A DNA stretch of 64,000 nt. It comes from Streptomyces sp. WMMC940. GTDB lineage: Bacteria > Actinomycetota > Actinomycetes > Streptomycetales > Streptomycetaceae. Position 1 is the stretch's first letter. Each line of letters opens with the position of its first letter. Location: positions 5,064,001 to 5,128,000 of the forward strand of contig NZ_JAPZBC010000001.1 of assembly GCF_027460265.1 (NCBI RefSeq). Direction: 5' to 3'. A model generated the notes under the pieces. That model had not been told where the DNA came from, did not search any database, and saw nothing but the letters and a program-made list of their open reading frames with translations. Shown here piece after piece: positions 60,265-64,000 of the stretch. The position numbers were made by a program, and so were the translations under genes.

Positions 60265-62136
60265 GTGCCCGCGACCCCTACCAATGTGCCCGAGCCGAGC
60301 CGTACCGACCCGGCGCTGATCCGCAACTTCTGCATCATCGCGCACATCGACCACGGCAAGTCCACGCTTGCCGACCGGATGCTCCAGCTGACCGGCGTGG
60401 TCGAGCAGCGGCAGATGCGCGCCCAGTACCTCGACCGCATGGACATCGAGCGTGAGCGCGGTATCACGATCAAGTCCCAGGCCGTACGACTGCCCTGGGC
60501 GCCCACCACGGGCGACGGGCAGGGCCGGACCCACATCCTCAACATGATCGACACCCCGGGCCACGTCGACTTCACCTACGAGGTCTCCCGGTCGCTCGCG
60601 GCGTGCGAGGGCACGGTCCTGCTGGTGGACGCGGCCCAGGGCATCGAGGCGCAGACCCTCGCCAACCTCTACCTGGCGATGGAGAACGACCTCACCATCG
60701 TCCCGGTGCTCAACAAGATCGACCTGCCCGCCGCGCAGCCCGAGAAGTTCTCCGAGGAGCTCGCCAACCTCATCGGCTGCGACCCCTCGGACGTCCTCAA
60801 GGTCTCGGCCAAGACGGGCCTCGGTGTGGAGGCGCTGCTGGACCGTGTGGTGAAGGACGTGCCGGCCCCGGTCGGCGTCAAGGACGCCCCCGCCCGCGCG
60901 ATGATCTTCGACTCCGTCTACGACTCCTACCGCGGCGTCGTGACCTATGTACGCGTCGTCGACGGCCAGCTCAACAAGCGCGAGCGCATCCGGATGATGT
61001 CGACCGGCGCGACCCACGAACTGCTGGAGATCGGTACCAACTCCCCGGAGATGCTGGCGGCCGACGGCCTCGGCGTCGGCGAGGTCGGCTACCTCATCAC
61101 GGGTGTGAAGGACGTCCGCCAGTCCAAGGTGGGTGACACGATCACCCAGCAGACCAAGGGCGCCACCGAGGCGCTCGGCGGCTACAAGGACCCGAAGCCG
61201 ATGGTGTTCTCGGGCCTGTACCCCCTCGACGGCTCGGACTACCCCGAGCTGCGTGACGCGCTCGACAAGCTGCAGCTCAACGACGCCGCGCTGGTCTACG
61301 AGCCGGAGACGAGCGCCGCCCTGGGCTTCGGCTTCCGCGTCGGCTTCCTCGGACTGCTCCACCTCGACGTGATCCGCGAGCGCCTGGAGCGCGAGTTCGG
61401 CCTCGACCTGATCGCGACCGCCCCGAACGTGGTCTACCGGGTGGTCATGGAGGACGGCACCGAGCACACCGTCACCAACCCCAGCGAGTTCCCCGAGGGC
61501 AAGATCGCTGAGGTGTACGAGCCGGTCGTGCGCGCGACCATCCTCGCGCCGAGCGAGTTCATCGGCTCGATCATGGAGCTCTGCCAGAACCGCCGCGGTG
61601 TTCTCCTGGGCATGGACTACCTCTCCGAGGACCGGGTCGAGATCCGTTACACCCTCCCCCTCGCCGAGATCGTCTTCGACTTCTTCGACCAGCTGAAGTC
61701 CAAGACCCGGGGCTATGCCTCGCTCGACTACGAGCCCACCGGCGAGCAGGGCGCCCAGTTGGTGAAGGTCGACATCCTGCTCCACGGCGACAAGGTCGAC
61801 GCCTTCTCCGCGATCACCCACAAGGACCAGGCGTACGCGTACGGCGTGCGGCTCGTGGCCAAGCTCAAGGAGCTCATCCCGCGGCAGGCCTTCGAGGTGC
61901 CCGTCCAGGCGGCCATCGGCTCCCGGGTGATCGCCCGCGAGACGATCCGGGCCATCCGCAAGGACGTGCTGGCCAAGTGCTACGGCGGTGACATCTCCCG
62001 CAAGCGGAAGCTGCTGGAGAAGCAGAAGGAGGGCAAGAAGCGGATGAAGATGGTCGGCTCGGTGGAGGTGCCGCAGGAGGCGTTCATCGCCGTGCTGTCC
62101 AGTGACGATTCCGCGGGCGGCAAGGCGAAGAAGTAG
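60265..62136 (+). CDS. lepA: Elongation factor 4 (LepA)
   Basis: 623 aa ribosome-associated GTPase. G1 in AHIDHGKST (residues 26-34), [14 protein letters not shown], and the LepA-specific C-terminal domain ([21 protein letters not shown]). I start at GTG 60265, which gives the normal [16 protein letters not shown] beginning; the longer open frame reads back into the rpsT control region. AGGA 8 nt upstream. A T-following hairpin ends the gene. Confidence 0.96.
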   Translation: MPATPTNVPEPSRTDPALIRNFCIIAHIDHGKSTLADRMLQLTGVVEQRQMRAQYLDRMDIERERGITIKSQAVRLPWAPTTGDGQGRTHILNMIDTPGHVDFTYEVSRSLAACEGTVLLVDAAQGIEAQTLANLYLAMENDLTIVPVLNKIDLPAAQPEKFSEELANLIGCDPSDVLKVSAKTGLGVEALLDRVVKDVPAPVGVKDAPARAMIFDSVYDSYRGVVTYVRVVDGQLNKRERIRMMSTGATHELLEIGTNSPEMLAADGLGVGEVGYLITGVKDVRQSKVGDTITQQTKGATEALGGYKDPKPMVFSGLYPLDGSDYPELRDALDKLQLNDAALVYEPETSAALGFGFRVGFLGLLHLDVIRERLEREFGLDLIATAPNVVYRVVMEDGTEHTVTNPSEFPEGKIAEVYEPVVRATILAPSEFIGSIMELCQNRRGVLLGMDYLSEDRVEIRYTLPLAEIVFDFFDQLKSKTRGYASLDYEPTGEQGAQLVKVDILLHGDKVDAFSAITHKDQAYAYGVRLVAKLKELIPRQAFEVPVQAAIGSRVIARETIRAIRKDVLAKCYGGDISRKRKLLEKQKEGKKRMKMVGSVEVPQEAFIAVLSSDDSAGGKAKK

Positions 62137-62187
62137 TCCGCGGGTCACGCGAACGCACCAGTCGTCCCCGTTCGCCTGCCGCGCCCC

Positions 62188-62220
62188 ACAGGCCCGTGCG
62201 CTCCCGGCGCACGGGCCTGT
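62188..62220 (+). terminator. lepA terminator
   Basis: Perfect 13-bp stem (62188-62200 with 62208-62220), 7-nt loop, followed by TTCGTT. Confidence 0.85.
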
Positions 62221-62248
62221 TCGTTATCAAGCGGCAGCCCGCAGCCCC

Positions 62249-62305
62249 TTACGTGGCGCAGCGTGGCGCTCTACCCTGATCAGGCCCCGATGGTTACTCG
62301 CGAGT
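62249..62305 (+). promoter_or_regulatory. Promoter and palindromic operator of the acyl-CoA synthetase gene
   Basis: TTACGT (62249-62254) and TACCCT (62272-62277) with a 17-nt spacer. ACTCGCGAGT (62296-62305) is a perfect 10-bp palindrome about 13 nt after the expected start of transcription, well placed for a repressor. Leader about 90 nt. Confidence 0.5.
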
Positions 62306-62374
62306 TAAACAACTGTGACCAGTCGGGCAATCAGCCAGTCATGCAGCAATGCCGCAGCAGGCCCGGAGGATGTC

Positions 62375-64000
62375 GTGAGCGACACACAGAACCCGATCGA
62401 GAACCGACCGCCCTCCGTGGCGACGCTCTTCGTCCAGCGCGTGGCGGCCACTCCCGACGCGGAGGCCTACCGCTACCCCGTCCCCGCCGCCTCCGGGCAG
62501 GGGCCCGACGACTGGAAGTCGCTGAGCTGGCAGGAGGCCGCCGAGCGGGTCTACGCCATCGCGGCCGGACTGGTCGAACTGGGTGTGCGCGCCGAGGAGC
62601 GGGTGGCTCTCGCCTCCTCCACCCGGGTCGAGTGGATCCTCGCGGACCTCGGCATCCTCTGCGCGGGCGCCGCCACGACGACGGTGTACCCGCAGACCAA
62701 CGCGGAGGAGTCCGCGTACATCCTGGCCGACTCCGAGAGCAGGGTGCTGATCGCCGAGGACGCCGCGCAGGTGGCCAAGGCCCGTGAGCGGCGCTCCGAG
62801 CTGCCCCATCTGAAGCATGTGATCGTGATCGACGAGGCGGGCGCCCAGCCGGCCGAGGGCGACCCCGACGGCTGGGTCCTGTCGCTCTCCGCCCTCGAGG
62901 CGCGCGGTGCCGACTACCTCACCAAGAACCCCGCCGCGGTCAAGGAGCGGGTGGAGGCGATCACCTCCGACCAGCTCGCCACCCTCATCTACACCTCGGG
63001 CACCACGGGCCGCCCCAAGGGCGTCCGGCTGCCGCACGACAACTGGTCCTACATGGCCAAGGCGATCGCCTCGACCGGTCTCGTCACCCAGGAGGACGTG
63101 CAGTACCTGTGGCTGCCGCTCGCGCACGTCTTCGGCAAGGTGCTGACCTCCGGCCAGATCGAGGTCGGGCACGTCACCGCCGTCGACGGCCGGGTCGACA
63201 AGATCATCGAGAACCTCCCGGTGGTCCAGCCGACGTACATGGCGGCCGTGCCCCGCATCTTCGAGAAGGTCTACAACGGCGTGGCCGCCAAGGCACGGGC
63301 CGGGGGCGCGGCCAAGTACAAGATCTTCCAGTGGGCCGCCGGCGTCGCGCGCGCCTACGCCAAGGAGTCCCAGGACAACTACCGCCGCACCGGCACCGCC
63401 TCCGCCTCCTTCGGCCTCACCGCGAAGCACAAGGTCGCCGACGCGCTCGTCTACTCCAAGCTCCGCGAGGCCTTCGGCGGGCGGCTGCGCGCCGCCGTCT
63501 CCGGCTCCGCCGCCCTCTCGCCCGAGATCGGCTTCTTCTTCGCCGGTGCCGGCATCCACATCCTGGAGGGCTACGGCCTCACCGAGTCCAGCGCCGCCTC
63601 CTTCGTGAACCCCGGCGAGGCGTACCGCACCGGCACCGTCGGCAAGCCGCTGCCCGGCTGCGAGGTGCGCATCGCGGACGACGGCGAGATCCTGCTGCGC
63701 GGTCCCGGCATCATGGAGGGCTACCACGGACTGCCTGACAAGACCGCCGAGGTCCTGGAGTCCGACGGCTGGTTCCACACCGGCGACATCGGCGAGCTCT
63801 CCCCCGACGGCTACCTCAAGATCACGGACCGCAAGAAGGACCTGATCAAGACCTCCGGCGGCAAGTACATCGCGCCGGCCGAGGTCGAGGGTCAGTTCAA
63901 GGCGGTGTGCCCGTTCGTCTCGAACATCCTGGTGCACGGCGCCGACCGCAACTACTGCACGGCGCTCATCGCGCTCGACGAGGCCGCCATCCTCGGCTGG
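62375..64000 (+). CDS. Long-chain acyl-CoA synthetase (3'-truncated by window edge)
   Basis: 542 residues visible, open at the right edge. AMP-forming adenylating enzyme: ATP-binding YTSGTTGRPKGVRLPH from residue 206, LPLAHVFGKV, a substrate-pocket region GSAALSPEIGFFFAGAG, EGYGLTESSA, and TGDIGELSPDGYLKITDRKKDLIKT. This is the FadD15-like family that activates long-chain fatty acids to acyl-CoA. GTG 62375 follows GGAGGA. A few residues of the C-terminal domain remain outside the window. Confidence 0.92.
   Translation, partial: MSDTQNPIENRPPSVATLFVQRVAATPDAEAYRYPVPAASGQGPDDWKSLSWQEAAERVYAIAAGLVELGVRAEERVALASSTRVEWILADLGILCAGAATTTVYPQTNAEESAYILADSESRVLIAEDAAQVAKARERRSELPHLKHVIVIDEAGAQPAEGDPDGWVLSLSALEARGADYLTKNPAAVKERVEAITSDQLATLIYTSGTTGRPKGVRLPHDNWSYMAKAIASTGLVTQEDVQYLWLPLAHVFGKVLTSGQIEVGHVTAVDGRVDKIIENLPVVQPTYMAAVPRIFEKVYNGVAAKARAGGAAKYKIFQWAAGVARAYAKESQDNYRRTGTASASFGLTAKHKVADALVYSKLREAFGGRLRAAVSGSAALSPEIGFFFAGAGIHILEGYGLTESSAASFVNPGEAYRTGTVGKPLPGCEVRIADDGEILLRGPGIMEGYHGLPDKTAEVLESDGWFHTGDIGELSPDGYLKITDRKKDLIKTSGGKYIAPAEVEGQFKAVCPFVSNILVHGADRNYCTALIALDEAAILGW

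Overview
The window is a piece of a Streptomyces chromosome. The base composition is very high in G+C with strong G/C bias at third codon positions. The gene order rne - rplU - rpmA - obg - proB - proA - nadD - rsfS - leuS - degV - comEA/comEC - holA - rpsT - lepA is that of the Streptomyces core chromosome (the SCO2561-SCO2599 neighbourhood of S. coelicolor, as I remember it). Start codons, ribosome sites and GC-rich hairpin terminators are also typical of the genus. No phage, transposase, integrase or CRISPR array was seen.

Layout. (1) 1-2950: 3' part of rne. (2) About 3.2-20.6 kb: a cell-wall glycopolymer cluster lying between rne and rplU. Five genes read rightwards: a DegT-type sugar aminotransferase, a Gfo/Idh oxidoreductase, a TarS-like glycosyltransferase, a UDP-sugar 6-dehydrogenase and a GalE-type epimerase. 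Leftward genes meet them tail to tail: two glycosyltransferases, a WbpI-type 2-epimerase, a WbpD-type N-acetyltransferase, two D-glucuronyl C5-epimerase-family proteins and a hypothetical. Together the sugar genes match all five steps of the WbpA-B-E-D-I route from UDP-GlcNAc to UDP-2,3-diacetamido-mannuronic acid, plus a source of Gal/GalNAc. This suggests a teichuronic-acid-like polymer whose uronic residues may be C5-epimerised after polymerisation. (3) 21.0-23.2 kb: rplU-rpmA-obg. (4) 23.6-29.7 kb: a second teichoic-acid-type locus with a frameshifted glycosyltransferase, a bifunctional CDP-ribitol synthase-like enzyme and a TagF-like membrane polymerase. (5) 29.9-40.4 kb: proB, proA, two related single-pass membrane proteins, an M48 protease, nadD, an LCP-like protein (position of PdtA/SCO2578), rsfS and a histidine phosphatase. 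(6) 40.6-45.0 kb: two identical tRNA-Ala(GGC) genes flanking two zinc-ribbon proteins, then a NuoF-ferredoxin fusion coupled to a haem-type membrane protein. (7) 45.4-57.6 kb: leuS with a leucine leader-peptide attenuator, degV, comEA-comEC, small enzymes and holA. (8) 58.0-64.0 kb: a GNAT enzyme divergent from a TetR regulator, rpsT divergent from lepA, and the start of a long-chain acyl-CoA synthetase cut by the window edge.

Three themes stand out. Many genes carry a TANNNT -10 box 6-8 nt before the start codon, so they look leaderless. Envelope glycopolymer functions recur at three separate places among housekeeping genes. The most novel candidate is the pairing of a diamino-uronic-acid pathway with two C5-epimerase-like proteins, one Tat-exported and one apparently missing its 5' end.
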